A stretch of 40,771 bases of DNA, from contig JABUFC010000031.1 in assembly GCA_013314715.1 (NCBI GenBank), positions 1 to 40,771 of the forward strand. Direction: 5' to 3'. The notes under the pieces were generated by a model. It saw nothing but the letters and a program-made list of their open reading frames with translations, was not told where the DNA came from and did no database searches. The translations under genes and the position numbers were made by a program. Below are positions 15,942 through 24,879 of the stretch, piece after piece. Numbering within the stretch: position 1 is the stretch's first letter; the number at the start of each line of letters is the position of its first letter. This stretch comes from Bacteroidales bacterium. GTDB lineage: Bacteria; Bacteroidota; Bacteroidia; Bacteroidales; GWA2-32-17.

Positions 15942-16529
15942 ATGAATAAAACATATTTCGCACACGAAACAGCTGTTATTGACGAAGGTTGTACGATCGG
16001 CGAAGGCACTAAAATATGGCATTTTAGTCATATTATGCCACAATGTATCATTGGTAAAAACTGCAACATAGGTCAAAATGTTGTAGTATCGCCCGAAGTT
16101 GTTTTAGGAAACAATGTAAAAGTTCAAAACAATGTCAGCATTTATACAGGCGTTATTTGCGAAGACGATGTATTTCTTGGTCCATCAATGGTTTTTACCA
16201 ATGTTATAAATCCTCGAAGTGCTGTTGTTCGTAAAGACCAATACAAAAAAACCATTGTTAAAAAAGGTGCAACCATAGGCGCCAATGCTACTATTGTTTG
16301 TGGCGTTACAATAGGCGAATATGCTTTTGTAGGAGCTGGTGCTGTAGTAACAAAAGATGTTAAACCATATGCCTTAGTCGTTGGTAATCCTTCGCGACAA
16401 ACCGGATGGATGAGCGAATACGGTCATAAACTCCATTTTAATGAAGAAGGTATAGCCATTTGCCCCGAAAGTAAAGAAAAGTACAAATTAGAAAACAATC
16501 AAGTTATTAAACTTTCAACTCATGATTAA
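15942..16529 (+). CDS. wbpD: UDP-2-acetamido-3-amino-2,3-dideoxy-glucuronate N-acetyltransferase (WbpD/WlbB-like)
   Basis: A 195-aa left-handed beta-helix acetyltransferase made of hexapeptide repeats ([IV]-G-x-x-x-x). It has the characteristic [10 protein letters not shown] loop (~residues 87-96) and the C-terminal [16 protein letters not shown] segment of the WbpD/WlbB family. It would acetylate the 3-amino group of UDP-GlcNAc3NA, the last step to UDP-GlcNAc(3NAc)A, a precursor of surface polysaccharide. It is the first gene of the operon and overlaps the WbpB-like gene by eight bases. The symbol is by family; the gene's own substrate is untested. Confidence 0.88.
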   Translation: MNKTYFAHETAVIDEGCTIGEGTKIWHFSHIMPQCIIGKNCNIGQNVVVSPEVVLGNNVKVQNNVSIYTGVICEDDVFLGPSMVFTNVINPRSAVVRKDQYKKTIVKKGATIGANATIVCGVTIGEYAFVGAGAVVTKDVKPYALVVGNPSRQTGWMSEYGHKLHFNEEGIAICPESKEKYKLENNQVIKLSTHD

Positions 16530-17466
16530 AAATTTTGCCATCATTGGCATAGCCGGCTATATTGCTCCACGCCATGTTAAAGCAATAAAAGATACAGGCA
16601 ATAAACTCATTGCAGCCCTCGACCCTTTCGATAGCGTAGGCTTTTTAGATTCTTATTTCCCCGAAGCCGATTACTTTTCTGAATTTGAACGCTTCGACCG
16701 TCATATAGACAAATTAAAACGACAAGGAATTAAAACCGATTACATTAGTATTTGCTCGCCTAACTATTTACACGACTCACATATACGTTTTGCACTCAAA
16801 AGCGGAGCCGAAGCAATTTGCGAAAAGCCCCTAGTCCTTAACCCATGGAACATCGACGCACTTACAGAAATCGAAAAAGAAACCGGCAAAAAAGTAAATA
16901 CTATTTTACAACTTCGCTTACACCCAAGCATTATTAAACTCAAACAAGAAATCGATCAAAATCCTAATAAAATTTACGATATCGATCTAACTTACATCAC
17001 AAGTCGAGGCAATTGGTATTATTTTTCATGGAAAGGCGACATTCAAAAATCGGGCGGTATTGCTACCAATATTGGCATTCATTTTTTCGATATGCTCATC
17101 TGGCTCTTTGGTTGTGTTCAAGATCAAAAATTATACTTATCTAAACCCAATAAAGCTTCAGGATTTATCACCTTAAAAAATGCTCGCGTGCGTTGGTTTT
17201 TAAGCCTCGACCTTAACGATATTCCACAAGAAATTAGAACACAAGGCAAACGTACTTTTCGTTCAATAACCCTTAATGGTAATGAGATTGAATTTAGCGA
17301 TGGCTTTACCGATTTACATACAGAAAGCTATAAAAATATTATTGAAGGTAAAGGATTCGGATTATGCGAAGCACGCCCTTCTATAGAACTCGTTTATAAT
17401 ATTCGAAATGCTCCTATAAGTGAATTAAAAAGCGATTTTCATCCATATTGTATAAAAAATAAATAA
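16522..17466 (+). CDS. wbpB: UDP-N-acetyl-2-amino-2-deoxyglucuronate 3-dehydrogenase (WbpB/WlbA-like)
   Basis: A 314-aa Gfo/Idh/MocA oxidoreductase. The N-terminal Rossmann fold ([11 protein letters not shown], ~8-18) and the EKP catalytic Lys (101-103) are clear, followed by the family's HPSIIKLK and [15 protein letters not shown] segments. These are typical of WbpB/WlbA, which oxidises C3 of UDP-GlcNAcA. It overlaps the acetyltransferase gene by eight bases and ends two bases before the UDP-sugar dehydrogenase. Context and family agree well. Confidence 0.88.
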   Translation: MIKNFAIIGIAGYIAPRHVKAIKDTGNKLIAALDPFDSVGFLDSYFPEADYFSEFERFDRHIDKLKRQGIKTDYISICSPNYLHDSHIRFALKSGAEAICEKPLVLNPWNIDALTEIEKETGKKVNTILQLRLHPSIIKLKQEIDQNPNKIYDIDLTYITSRGNWYYFSWKGDIQKSGGIATNIGIHFFDMLIWLFGCVQDQKLYLSKPNKASGFITLKNARVRWFLSLDLNDIPQEIRTQGKRTFRSITLNGNEIEFSDGFTDLHTESYKNIIEGKGFGLCEARPSIELVYNIRNAPISELKSDFHPYCIKNK

Positions 17467-17468
17467 CT

Positions 17469-18764
17469 ATGAACCTTTTCGAACAACTATTAAAAAAAGA
17501 GACGAAACTATCGGTCATTGGATTAGGTTATGTGGGTCTTCCTATTGCCCTTGATTTTGCAAAAAAAATATCTGTCGTAGGTTTTGACATTAAACCCGAA
17601 CGCATAGAAATGATGAAAAAGGGTATAGACCCAAGCAAAGAGCTCGACAACAAGGAATTTGAAGGATGCGATATTCTTTTTACAAGCAATTTAGAAGATT
17701 TAAAACAAGCCTCTTTTCATATTGTTGCAGTTCCTACACCTATCGATAAACACAATTTGCCCGATTTGCGTCCTGTTTTGAGTGCAAGCGAAACAGTGGG
17801 TAAAATACTCAAAAAAGGCGATGTAGTCGTTTACGAATCGACCGTTTATCCAGGATGCACCGAAGAAGATTGTATTCCTGTACTAGAAAAATTTTCCGGC
17901 TTAAAATACCCCGAAGATTTCAAAGTAGGTTACTCCCCCGAACGCATCAATCCTGGCGACAAAGAACACACTTTTAAAACCGTTGTAAAAGTAGTTTCGG
18001 GCTGCGATGCTCCCACACTCGACATTGTTGCTAAAGTCTATGAATTAGTGGTTGCCGCAGGAGTACATAAAGCCTCTTCTATAAAAGTTGCCGAAGCAGC
18101 TAAAATTATTGAAAACACTCAACGCGATGTAAACATTGCTCTTATGAACGAACTTTCAATTATTTTCAACCGCATGGGCATTAACACTTACGAAGTACTC
18201 GAAGCCGCTGGCACTAAATGGAATTTTCTAAAGTTTTCGCCTGGACTTGTTGGTGGACACTGTATTGGCGTTGACCCTTATTATCTCACATACAAAGCCA
18301 AAGAATATCGATATCATGCTCAAATCATTAATTCTGGACGTTTTGTCAACGATTCCATGGGCTATTATGTGGCAAAGCAAACCGTAAAAAAAATCATTGC
18401 TGCCAATAAAAATGTTTTAAATAGCCGCGTTTTAGTTATGGGCATTACATTTAAAGAAGACGTTGCCGATCTACGCAACTCACGTGTTGCCGATGTGGTA
18501 AACGAACTTAAATCGTACGGCATTAAAGTTGATATTGTTGACCCCCTTGCTGACAAAGAAGAACTCAAAGAAGAATACGGATTTGAATTATCCGTTGAGC
18601 CTAATGGGAAATACGATGCTGTTATTGTAGCCGTAGCTCATAAACAATACAAAGATTTAAGCGAAACATATTTCGAAAACTTACTAAACGAAAACGGCAT
18701 TTTAGTCGATGTAAAAGGCATATACAGAAAACGTCAACATACTCTAACTTATTGGTCTTTATAA
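17469..18764 (+). CDS. UDP-N-acetylhexosamine 6-dehydrogenase (WbpA/WbpO/TviB-like)
   Basis: A 431-aa nucleotide-sugar dehydrogenase. It has an NAD-binding GLGYVGLP motif (~18-25), an ESTVYPG segment, and the catalytic Cys in GGHCIGVDPYYL (C265). The C-terminal UDP-binding domain ends TYWSL, as in the TviB/WbpO branch. It oxidises the C6 hydroxyl of UDP-GlcNAc (or UDP-GalNAc) to the uronic acid. Next to wbpB- and wbpD-like genes, the likely product is UDP-GlcNAcA, which enters the GlcNAc(3NAc)A route. Which epimer it prefers cannot be read from the sequence. Confidence 0.92.
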   Translation: MNLFEQLLKKETKLSVIGLGYVGLPIALDFAKKISVVGFDIKPERIEMMKKGIDPSKELDNKEFEGCDILFTSNLEDLKQASFHIVAVPTPIDKHNLPDLRPVLSASETVGKILKKGDVVVYESTVYPGCTEEDCIPVLEKFSGLKYPEDFKVGYSPERINPGDKEHTFKTVVKVVSGCDAPTLDIVAKVYELVVAAGVHKASSIKVAEAAKIIENTQRDVNIALMNELSIIFNRMGINTYEVLEAAGTKWNFLKFSPGLVGGHCIGVDPYYLTYKAKEYRYHAQIINSGRFVNDSMGYYVAKQTVKKIIAANKNVLNSRVLVMGITFKEDVADLRNSRVADVVNELKSYGIKVDIVDPLADKEELKEEYGFELSVEPNGKYDAVIVAVAHKQYKDLSETYFENLLNENGILVDVKGIYRKRQHTLTYWSL

Positions 18765-18765
18765 A

Positions 18766-19794
18766 ATGGGAAAAAAAATCTTAATCACAGGAGGCACCGG
18801 TTATATTGGCTCACACACAGCAGTAGAGCTTATACAGCAAGGATACGAAGTTTTTATTGTAGATAATTTTTCAAATTCGCATAGTTCTGTATTGCAAGGC
18901 ATAAAAAATATTACTGGTATTGAACCTCATTTTACAAAACTCGATCTAACGCTCAAAACCGATGTAGATAATTATTTTGAACTTCATCACGATTTAGATG
19001 CCGTTATTCATTTTGCTGCCCTTAAAGCAGTTGGCGAATCGGTAACCAAACCCCTGTTATACTATAAAAATAACTTATTATCGCTTATTCACGTACTCGA
19101 AAACATGGTAGAATATCAAATCCCTTATTTAGCCTTTTCATCTTCGTGTACGGTATATGGCGAACCTGATAAATTACCAATAAAAGAAAATGCTCCTATT
19201 AAACCAGCTATTTCGCCCTATGGCAACACAAAACAAATTGCCGAAGAAATTATTCAAGAAACTGCTAAAGCTTCTGAAATTATTAAAGCCTCATTATTAC
19301 GCTATTTCAACCCCATTGGAGCCCACCCATCTGGTTTAATTGGTGAACTTCCTATTGGCATTCCTAATAATTTAGTCCCCTACATTACCCAAACAGCAGC
19401 TGGTATTCGCGATGTATTAAGAATTTATGGCGACGATTACGACACGCCCGATGGCACTTGTATTCGCGATTATATTCATGTAGTTGACTTAGCAAAAGCT
19501 CATATTGCGGCACTCAACCGCTTATTAAAGTCAGAAAACGAAAGCGATTGCGAAATCTTTAACATAGGAACAGGACAAGGAAATTCTGTTCTCGAAGTCG
19601 TTCAAACATTCGAAAAAGTAAACAACATAAAACTAAAATACATTATAGATGAACGACGCGAAGGCGATGTCGAAAAAATTTGGGCTGATCCGTCTAAAGC
19701 GAATAAAATGCTTCATTGGAAGGCAGAATTTACACTCGAAGATGCACTTCGTGATGCTTGGAATTGGGAAAAAAGGTATCGTGGAATACAATAA
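18766..19794 (+). CDS. galE: UDP-glucose 4-epimerase
   Basis: A 342-aa extended short-chain dehydrogenase. The NAD motif is GGTGYIGSHT (residues 9-18), and the SSSCTVYG and SPYGNTK segments supply the catalytic Ser/Thr and the Tyr-xxx-Lys pair. The RDYIHVVDLAKAH stretch is typical of GalE. It interconverts UDP-Glc/UDP-Gal and possibly their N-acetyl forms, feeding the polysaccharide. It starts one base after the dehydrogenase stop, so it is the fourth gene of the operon. Confidence 0.94.
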   Translation: MGKKILITGGTGYIGSHTAVELIQQGYEVFIVDNFSNSHSSVLQGIKNITGIEPHFTKLDLTLKTDVDNYFELHHDLDAVIHFAALKAVGESVTKPLLYYKNNLLSLIHVLENMVEYQIPYLAFSSSCTVYGEPDKLPIKENAPIKPAISPYGNTKQIAEEIIQETAKASEIIKASLLRYFNPIGAHPSGLIGELPIGIPNNLVPYITQTAAGIRDVLRIYGDDYDTPDGTCIRDYIHVVDLAKAHIAALNRLLKSENESDCEIFNIGTGQGNSVLEVVQTFEKVNNIKLKYIIDERREGDVEKIWADPSKANKMLHWKAEFTLEDALRDAWNWEKRYRGIQ

Positions 19795-19816
19795 TGATAT
19801 AATTTAATAAATAAAC

Positions 19817-20878
19817 ATGCAAACCCAAAGAAATATACTAATAACCGGTGGAGCAGGTTTTATTGGCTCCCATGTAGTACGATTATTCGTCAATAAATAC
19901 CCTAACTGGCATATATTTAACCTCGATAAATTGACCTATGCCGGTAATCTCGAAAACATTAAAGATATTGAACATAAACCAAACTATACCTTTATTAAAG
20001 GCGATATTTGCGACACCAACTTAATTCAACGTATTTTTGAACAATATAACATCGATGGTGTAATACATTTAGCTGCCGAGTCGCATGTCGATCGCTCCAT
20101 TGCTAACCCTATGGAATTTATACAAACCAACATTGTAGGTACCGTTACACTTTTAAATGCTGCAAAACATTACTGGCACAATCAATTTAATAATAAACTT
20201 TTTTATCATATTAGCACCGACGAAGTATATGGCTCATTAGGCAATGAAGGTTATTTTAAAGAAACCACACCCTACGATCCACGTAGTCCCTATTCTGCAA
20301 GCAAAGCAAGCAGCGACCATATAGTTAGGGCATATTTTCACACCTATGGATTACCTATCATTATTTCAAATTGTTCAAATAACTATGGTCCCTACCAATT
20401 TCCTGAAAAGCTTATTCCACTTATGATTAACAACATTAAAAACAACAAACCCCTGCCAGTGTATGGTAAAGGTGAAAACATTCGCGACTGGCTATTTGTA
20501 GAAGATCATGCACGAGCTATTGATTTAATTTTTAATAAAGGTAAAACAGGCGAGACCTATAATATTGGTGGCGAAAATGAATGGCAAAATATTCAACTTG
20601 TAAAAAAACTTTGCGAAATACTCGATTTTAAACTACAACGCCCCAAAGGTACTTCTGAAAAACTCATTACGTTTGTAAAAGATAGAGCCGGACATGATTT
20701 ACGTTATGCCATTGATTGTAGCAAATTAAAACAAGAATTAGGATGGCAACAGCAAGTTGACTTTGAAACCGGGCTTCACATTACTGTTGATTGGTACCTA
20801 AATAACGAAGATTGGCTTCAAAACGTAATTACCGGAGAATACGAAAAATATTATCAAAAACAATATTTTCAACGATAA
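19817..20878 (+). CDS. rfbB: dTDP-glucose 4,6-dehydratase
   Basis: A 353-aa protein with [12 protein letters not shown] (residues 11-22), [12 protein letters not shown], the active-site STDEVYG (Thr-Asp-Glu) and [12 protein letters not shown] (Tyr-xxx-Lys) motifs of RfbB/RmlB. It converts dTDP-glucose to dTDP-4-keto-6-deoxyglucose, the branch point for rhamnose and other deoxysugars. rfbA, rfbC and rfbD are not next to it, which is unusual; they would have to be elsewhere. It lies 22 bases after galE and shares one base with the next gene (TAATG). Confidence 0.95.
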   Translation: MQTQRNILITGGAGFIGSHVVRLFVNKYPNWHIFNLDKLTYAGNLENIKDIEHKPNYTFIKGDICDTNLIQRIFEQYNIDGVIHLAAESHVDRSIANPMEFIQTNIVGTVTLLNAAKHYWHNQFNNKLFYHISTDEVYGSLGNEGYFKETTPYDPRSPYSASKASSDHIVRAYFHTYGLPIIISNCSNNYGPYQFPEKLIPLMINNIKNNKPLPVYGKGENIRDWLFVEDHARAIDLIFNKGKTGETYNIGGENEWQNIQLVKKLCEILDFKLQRPKGTSEKLITFVKDRAGHDLRYAIDCSKLKQELGWQQQVDFETGLHITVDWYLNNEDWLQNVITGEYEKYYQKQYFQR

Positions 20879-21576
20879 TGTTGCAAAACATAACAACAGA
20901 TATACATTCGCACATTTTACCATGTTTAGACGATGGAGCTAAAAGTATTAGCGAAACCATCGAAATTTGTAAAATGATGCATCATTTAGGATATAAAAAA
21001 CTTATTACTACTCCTCACAATCAAAAAGGATGGTTTCATAATCCACCCGAAAAAATATATGAAGCCTTAAATAAAGTGAACGTTGCCCTTTCTATTCATC
21101 GTATTCCAATAGATATAAAAGTTGCCTCTGAATATTATCTCGACGATCTTTTTATTCAACAAGTAAAAGCTAAAGAATTGTTAACATTTGGTAAGCAATA
21201 TGTTCTAATCGAATTATCACCTTTTATTTGTAGTAAAACATTATGGGACGATATTAAAACTATTTTCGATTCGGGTTATATTCCAGTTTTGGCGCATCCT
21301 GAGCGTTATATTTATTTTTATAATTTTAAAGAAAAATACCATAAGTTAAAAGAAATGGGTGTTAAATTTCAATTAAACCTTATATCGCTTTCTCCTACTG
21401 TATCAAAAGAATTGCGATGTCATGCTGAGTATTTAGTAGATCAAAAATTAATTGATTTTTGTGGAAGTGATAGCCACTCTATTAAGAATCCTACCATAAT
21501 AGCAACATTAAAAACAAGCACTCCATATTATAATAAACTATTAGAATCAAACTTGTTACTTAATGAAACTTTATAG
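20878..21576 (+). CDS. CpsB/YwqE-type PHP tyrosine-protein phosphatase
   Basis: A 232-aa PHP-fold metallophosphatase: DIHSHILPCLDDGA (residues 8-21), TTPHN (~45-48), LAHPERY and GSDSH supply the metal-binding His/Asp residues. Relatives (CpsB, CapC, YwqE) dephosphorylate bacterial tyrosine kinases that control polysaccharide chain length and export. The frame is open further upstream (from 20812), but the ATG overlapping the rfbB stop as TAATG gives the family's usual N-terminus. It is the last gene of the operon; its partner kinase is not in the window. Confidence 0.92.
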   Translation: MLQNITTDIHSHILPCLDDGAKSISETIEICKMMHHLGYKKLITTPHNQKGWFHNPPEKIYEALNKVNVALSIHRIPIDIKVASEYYLDDLFIQQVKAKELLTFGKQYVLIELSPFICSKTLWDDIKTIFDSGYIPVLAHPERYIYFYNFKEKYHKLKEMGVKFQLNLISLSPTVSKELRCHAEYLVDQKLIDFCGSDSHSIKNPTIIATLKTSTPYYNKLLESNLLLNETL

Positions 21577-21605
21577 TAAGATTTTTATAACTTATAATAA
21601 AATAA

Positions 21606-21637
21606 AAAGGCGATTCAAAAAACAGAATCGCCTTTTA
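21606..21637. terminator. Bidirectional intrinsic terminator
   Basis: A perfect 12-bp stem, AAAAGGCGATTC (21606-21617) with GAATCGCCTTTT (21626-21637), around an eight-base A-rich loop. It lies between two convergent stop codons and can serve the phosphatase gene and the minus-strand T9SS gene. The T-rich tail is longer on the minus strand. Confidence 0.88.
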
Positions 21638-21658
21638 TAATTATTAGAAAAAATAACT

Positions 21659-22711
21659 TTATTTTACAAACTTAGAATTGAATACTTTACCATTATTGCT
21701 TAAAGCCACAACCGAATAAATACCATTTGTTAAATCTTTTACATCTATTTTAATTTCTTGCTCTGCTGATAATGCTAGTTGTTTTACTACTTTACCTTGC
21801 ATATCGTAAATTTTCACATTGGCAATATTTTCATTAGCAGAAATCATTATAAAATCTTTTGCAGGATTTGGATATAAGCTTGCTTGCATAAAACTATTTT
21901 CATTTACACTTTGTGGAGTTGGAGTTACCGAAGCCCAAGTTGTTCCCACTCTAATTTCGTCAATTTCTGCTTTAGGAGTTCCACACGTATTGGTATTATC
22001 CCAACCATTTCTAATGCATATGGCTGCAATTGCCGATGCTGTAGAAGTAGAAGCATTATTTGACACAAAACCTGTTGGTTCATTTTGCCCTAAATCAGTT
22101 GGGTTTACCCATAAATATGCTGTATTTGCAGAAATGTCATATTTTACAACAGCAAAAACGGGTGTATTAAAAGGCAAATCTACCGTGCTTACAGTATATG
22201 CATTAACAGCAACATTTAGATTAGAAACAGCAAGATTAAAAGTACCTGGTGTACTGCCTTTTTTTATTCCTAAACGAGCAGGGAAAACAGTTACATTCGA
22301 ATTTCCACTTGTAGTTGCAAAATGCATAAAATAATTCACGTTGGTTTCATGCAAATTTGTGCTATCTAAAACATTAATAATAGCTGAATAGTAAGCAACA
22401 TTGCCTGAAATAGTAACGGGATGGTTAACATCTCTCGAAAGTTGTGTGTTATTGCCAATAATGTAAATTTTATTGCCAGTAGATGCTTGTAAGCCGTTAT
22501 ATGACAAACTACCTGCAATAATATCGATAGTACCATTAGTACCACTATGAGTATACCATCCATTGCTTTCGCAATCGGGTGTAGCTCCTATTGTAGTACA
22601 ATTACCACCAATGTTTCCTGTACCTGTAAAACCATCGTAAAACTGACCAAACGAAATTTGACTTATGGCTAATAATGCCACTAAAAATAAAGATTTGTAA
22701 AATTTTCTCAT
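21659..22711 (-). CDS. Secreted LamG/concanavalin-like protein with T9SS sorting domain
   Basis: A 350-aa protein with a signal peptide (MRKFYKSLFLVALLAISQISFGQ), a beta-sandwich body and a T9SS domain (~270-350, from ASLYPNPAKDFIMIS). The body ends in the phrase PKAEIDEIRVGTTWASVTP, common in Bacteroidota jelly-roll proteins of the LamG/concanavalin type, which often bind carbohydrates. The frame is open to a TTG at 22744, but that codon lies inside the -7 box, so MRKF at 22711 is preferred (MYLIM at 22723 is possible). It is a single gene between a terminator and its own promoter. Ligand unknown. Confidence 0.82.
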   Translation of the reverse strand: MRKFYKSLFLVALLAISQISFGQFYDGFTGTGNIGGNCTTIGATPDCESNGWYTHSGTNGTIDIIAGSLSYNGLQASTGNKIYIIGNNTQLSRDVNHPVTISGNVAYYSAIINVLDSTNLHETNVNYFMHFATTSGNSNVTVFPARLGIKKGSTPGTFNLAVSNLNVAVNAYTVSTVDLPFNTPVFAVVKYDISANTAYLWVNPTDLGQNEPTGFVSNNASTSTASAIAAICIRNGWDNTNTCGTPKAEIDEIRVGTTWASVTPTPQSVNENSFMQASLYPNPAKDFIMISANENIANVKIYDMQGKVVKQLALSAEQEIKIDVKDLTNGIYSVVALSNNGKVFNSKFVK

Positions 22712-22741
22712 AATTAAATACATTTTATTAGTTTTGAACAA

Positions 22742-22749
22742 CAAATATA
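22742..22749 (-). promoter_or_regulatory. -7 box (TATATTTG) of the LamG-like gene
   Basis: On the minus strand this is a perfect TAnnTTTG box about 30 bases before the ATG at 22711. No clear -33 TTG is seen. It decides against the longer TTG-initiated frame. Confidence 0.55.
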
Positions 22750-22782
22750 CAACGAATATTGATAATATTAGATATTTTGGAG

Positions 22783-23184
22783 TTATATTTTTGTAAACTC
22801 TTTTTTAATTTTTTCGCACACTTCATTCAATTCACTTGGACTAAGTTTTAATTTTTCATGCGAAAAATTAATATCTTCGACATGATTGATAGGTATTAGA
22901 TGTATATGAGCATGAGGAACTTCTAAGCCTATAACAGCAATTCCAATACGTTTACATGGTACTGCCTTTTCGATAGCCTTTGCTACCTGTTTAGCAAAAA
23001 TGATCATTTCGCCCAACATATTATCGGGTATATCAAATATATAATCGATTTCTTGTTTAGGAATAACGAGTGTATGGCCTTTAGCAAGAGGATTAATATC
23101 TAAAAATGCCATAAACTTTTCGCTCTCTGCAACTTTATAGCATGGAATTTCACCTACAACAATTTTTGAAAAAATACTGCTCAT
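22783..23184 (-). CDS. HIT family nucleotide-binding hydrolase
   Basis: A 133-aa HINT-branch protein with the histidine triad H91-A-H93-I-H95-L near the C-terminus and the family's FSKIVVGEIPCYKV opening. HIT proteins of this branch hydrolyse purine nucleoside phosphoramidates and related adenylylated compounds in the cytoplasm. The start lies one base after the greA stop, so it is translated from the greA transcript. Length and motifs are standard. Confidence 0.93.
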   Translation of the reverse strand: MSSIFSKIVVGEIPCYKVAESEKFMAFLDINPLAKGHTLVIPKQEIDYIFDIPDNMLGEMIIFAKQVAKAIEKAVPCKRIGIAVIGLEVPHAHIHLIPINHVEDINFSHEKLKLSPSELNEVCEKIKKEFTKI

Positions 23185-23185
23185 A

Positions 23186-23659
23186 TTATCTCGATATTTC
23201 TAGTATTTCAAATTTTACTTTGCCATTTGGAACCTGAACTTCTACAATATCGCCTACCGATTTTCCTAATATTCCTTTTGCAATCGGTGTATTTATAGAA
23301 ATTTTTCCTTCCTTCAAGTTTGCTTCGCTCTCAGAGACAATGGTATATTCAACTTCCATTTTATTGGATAAGTTGCGTATTTTAACTTTAGATAAAATTT
23401 GTACTTTGCTATTATCTATTTTTGAGTCATCAAGAATTCTACTATTATTGAGTGTTTCTTCGAGTTTTGCTATTTTTAATTCGAGCATTCCTTGTGCTTC
23501 TTTGGCAGCATCGTATTCGGCATTTTCGGATAAGTCGCCTTTATCGCGGGCTTCAGCTATCATAGCAGAAATTCGCGGGCGTTCAACAGTTTTAAGATAT
23601 TCTAATTCTTCTTTTAATTTTTTATAGCCTTCTTCAGATAAATAAAATACTTTGTTCAT
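23186..23659 (-). CDS. greA: Transcription elongation factor GreA
   Basis: A 157-aa GreA. It has an N-terminal coiled coil (~1-75) carrying the tip motif DKGDLSENAEYDAAKE, whose acidic residues stimulate RNA cleavage by backtracked RNA polymerase, and a C-terminal FKBP-like domain ending in IAKGILGKSVGDIVEV. It is the first gene of a two-gene unit with the HIT gene. A promoter box lies at 23722-23729, and a hairpin followed by a T-run (23680-23712) sits between promoter and gene, so expression may be limited by attenuation. Confidence 0.97.
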   Translation of the reverse strand: MNKVFYLSEEGYKKLKEELEYLKTVERPRISAMIAEARDKGDLSENAEYDAAKEAQGMLELKIAKLEETLNNSRILDDSKIDNSKVQILSKVKIRNLSNKMEVEYTIVSESEANLKEGKISINTPIAKGILGKSVGDIVEVQVPNGKVKFEILEISR

Positions 23660-23679
23660 AAGAGTTTCGATTTTAATAG

Positions 23680-23712
23680 AAAAAAAGAATTCTTCTTTTT
23701 CAAGAAGAACCC
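23680..23712 (-). terminator. Terminator-like hairpin in the greA leader
   Basis: On the minus strand TTCTTCTT (23709-23702), loop GAAA and AAGAAGAA (23697-23690) are followed by TTCTTTTTTT (to 23680). It lies 31 bases beyond the stop of the upstream PorV-like gene and could end that operon. It also lies downstream of the greA promoter. The stem has only two G-C pairs, so its strength is uncertain. Confidence 0.6.
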
Positions 23713-23721
23713 TTTTTAATG

Positions 23722-23729
23722 CAAATATA
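23722..23729 (-). promoter_or_regulatory. -7 box (TATATTTG) of greA-HIT
   Basis: A perfect TAnnTTTG box on the minus strand, with a TTG (23748-23746) 16 bases upstream overlapping the end of the PorV-like gene. Predicted start near 23715, just before the leader hairpin. Confidence 0.6.
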
Positions 23730-23742
23730 TAAAAAAATATTA

Positions 23743-24870
23743 TTACAACGTTACTTTTGCTCCAATAGAATGTACTCCGTTAAATGGGTTTGTTGCTCTA
23801 TACGAATAATCAATCGAAAAAGTACTTCCTTTTTCTTTGTTCATGGGTATCTGAATGGATACTCCTGCTGTAGGACCTGTAAATGCGGTAGTACGAGTAT
23901 CATAATCGAATATGCCTTTTTCGTAGATATAGCCACCTCGTATCATAATCATTTCTTTAAATGCAAACTCTATTCCGCCATGTATTTGATCTTTTGTAAA
24001 TGAGTTTGACGTAAAATTACCAGCAATAGATAACCGATAGTCGCTTGATATTTTGGAAGCTACGGTATCAACTTTGGTTCCTAAATGAAAATCGAATGTC
24101 GCTCCAATGGTTATTAAAGCAGGTAGTTCGAAGTCGGCCGAACGCGATAATACCGTCATAACTACATCATTAGGTGGCACATTCGATCTAAACGATAACC
24201 CATCGCCACTATAACGCATGGTGGGACCCCAGTTTTTGAGTGATATACCTAAATGCAAATTGTCTCGAATTTTTTTACCTAATTTATTAACACCTAAACC
24301 TGTGAGATATTGAATACCTGCATCTACACATACCCCATTGGCTGCAAGGTTAGCAATCTTTTCGTTTATTACCTTTACATTTAATCCGCCATAAATACTA
24401 TTTGAAAATTCTTTAGCATAAGCTAATCCAATTATAGTATAGGATGGATGGAATGTACCAATGCCACCTTCGGGAAGGTCGTAGGTTGTAATATCAATTT
24501 CGCCAAAATCCATATTCATAAATGACAGGCTTAATACTCCGGTTTCGCCAACTTTTTGCGATAATCCAAAAGCATTGATATTAATACCGGTTCCGGCTAG
24601 CCAATTTGTATGTGAGAAAATTAATTCTGTTTTTTTGGTAAATGCTGTTCCGGCAACGTTTAGGCTAAGTGCTTCTAATCCTTTGGCACCACCTGTGTTG
24701 GCCCCTCCCCATCCTGTACTTCTAGCCCAAGGATTAATTAACAATTCGCTTGCACCAGCTTGACCAGCACGCTGTTCATTACCTGCTTTAGTATATTGAG
24801 TAAATGTTATTCCCAATATTACTAAAACTCCAATAACTATTTGCTTTTTCATATAGCTCATCTTTTTCAT
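23743..24870 (-). CDS. PorV/PorQ-family outer membrane beta-barrel protein
   Basis: A 375-aa protein with a signal peptide and the PorV/PorQ (UPF0164-like) opening: GQAGASELLINPWARSTGWGG, then a stretch matching 'a.sl..NvAG.a..k...l.f.h..wl.g'. The rest alternates beta strands as in a FadL-like barrel. In the T9SS, PorV is the outer-membrane shuttle that accepts cargo from the translocon. Many Bacteroidota carry extra copies beside large cargo genes, as here, suggesting a dedicated partner of the 1397-aa protein. It begins nine bases after that gene. A second start at 24852 (MKKQIVIG) fits a signal peptide equally well. Confidence 0.82.
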   Translation of the reverse strand: MKKMSYMKKQIVIGVLVILGITFTQYTKAGNEQRAGQAGASELLINPWARSTGWGGANTGGAKGLEALSLNVAGTAFTKKTELIFSHTNWLAGTGININAFGLSQKVGETGVLSLSFMNMDFGEIDITTYDLPEGGIGTFHPSYTIIGLAYAKEFSNSIYGGLNVKVINEKIANLAANGVCVDAGIQYLTGLGVNKLGKKIRDNLHLGISLKNWGPTMRYSGDGLSFRSNVPPNDVVMTVLSRSADFELPALITIGATFDFHLGTKVDTVASKISSDYRLSIAGNFTSNSFTKDQIHGGIEFAFKEMIMIRGGYIYEKGIFDYDTRTTAFTGPTAGVSIQIPMNKEKGSTFSIDYSYRATNPFNGVHSIGAKVTL

Positions 24871-24879
24871 TATTTTCTA

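Noticed and set aside
21819-22334. 171-codon frame on the plus strand inside the LamG-like gene
   Set aside because: It is antisense to a convincing secreted T9SS protein, with no motif of its own.
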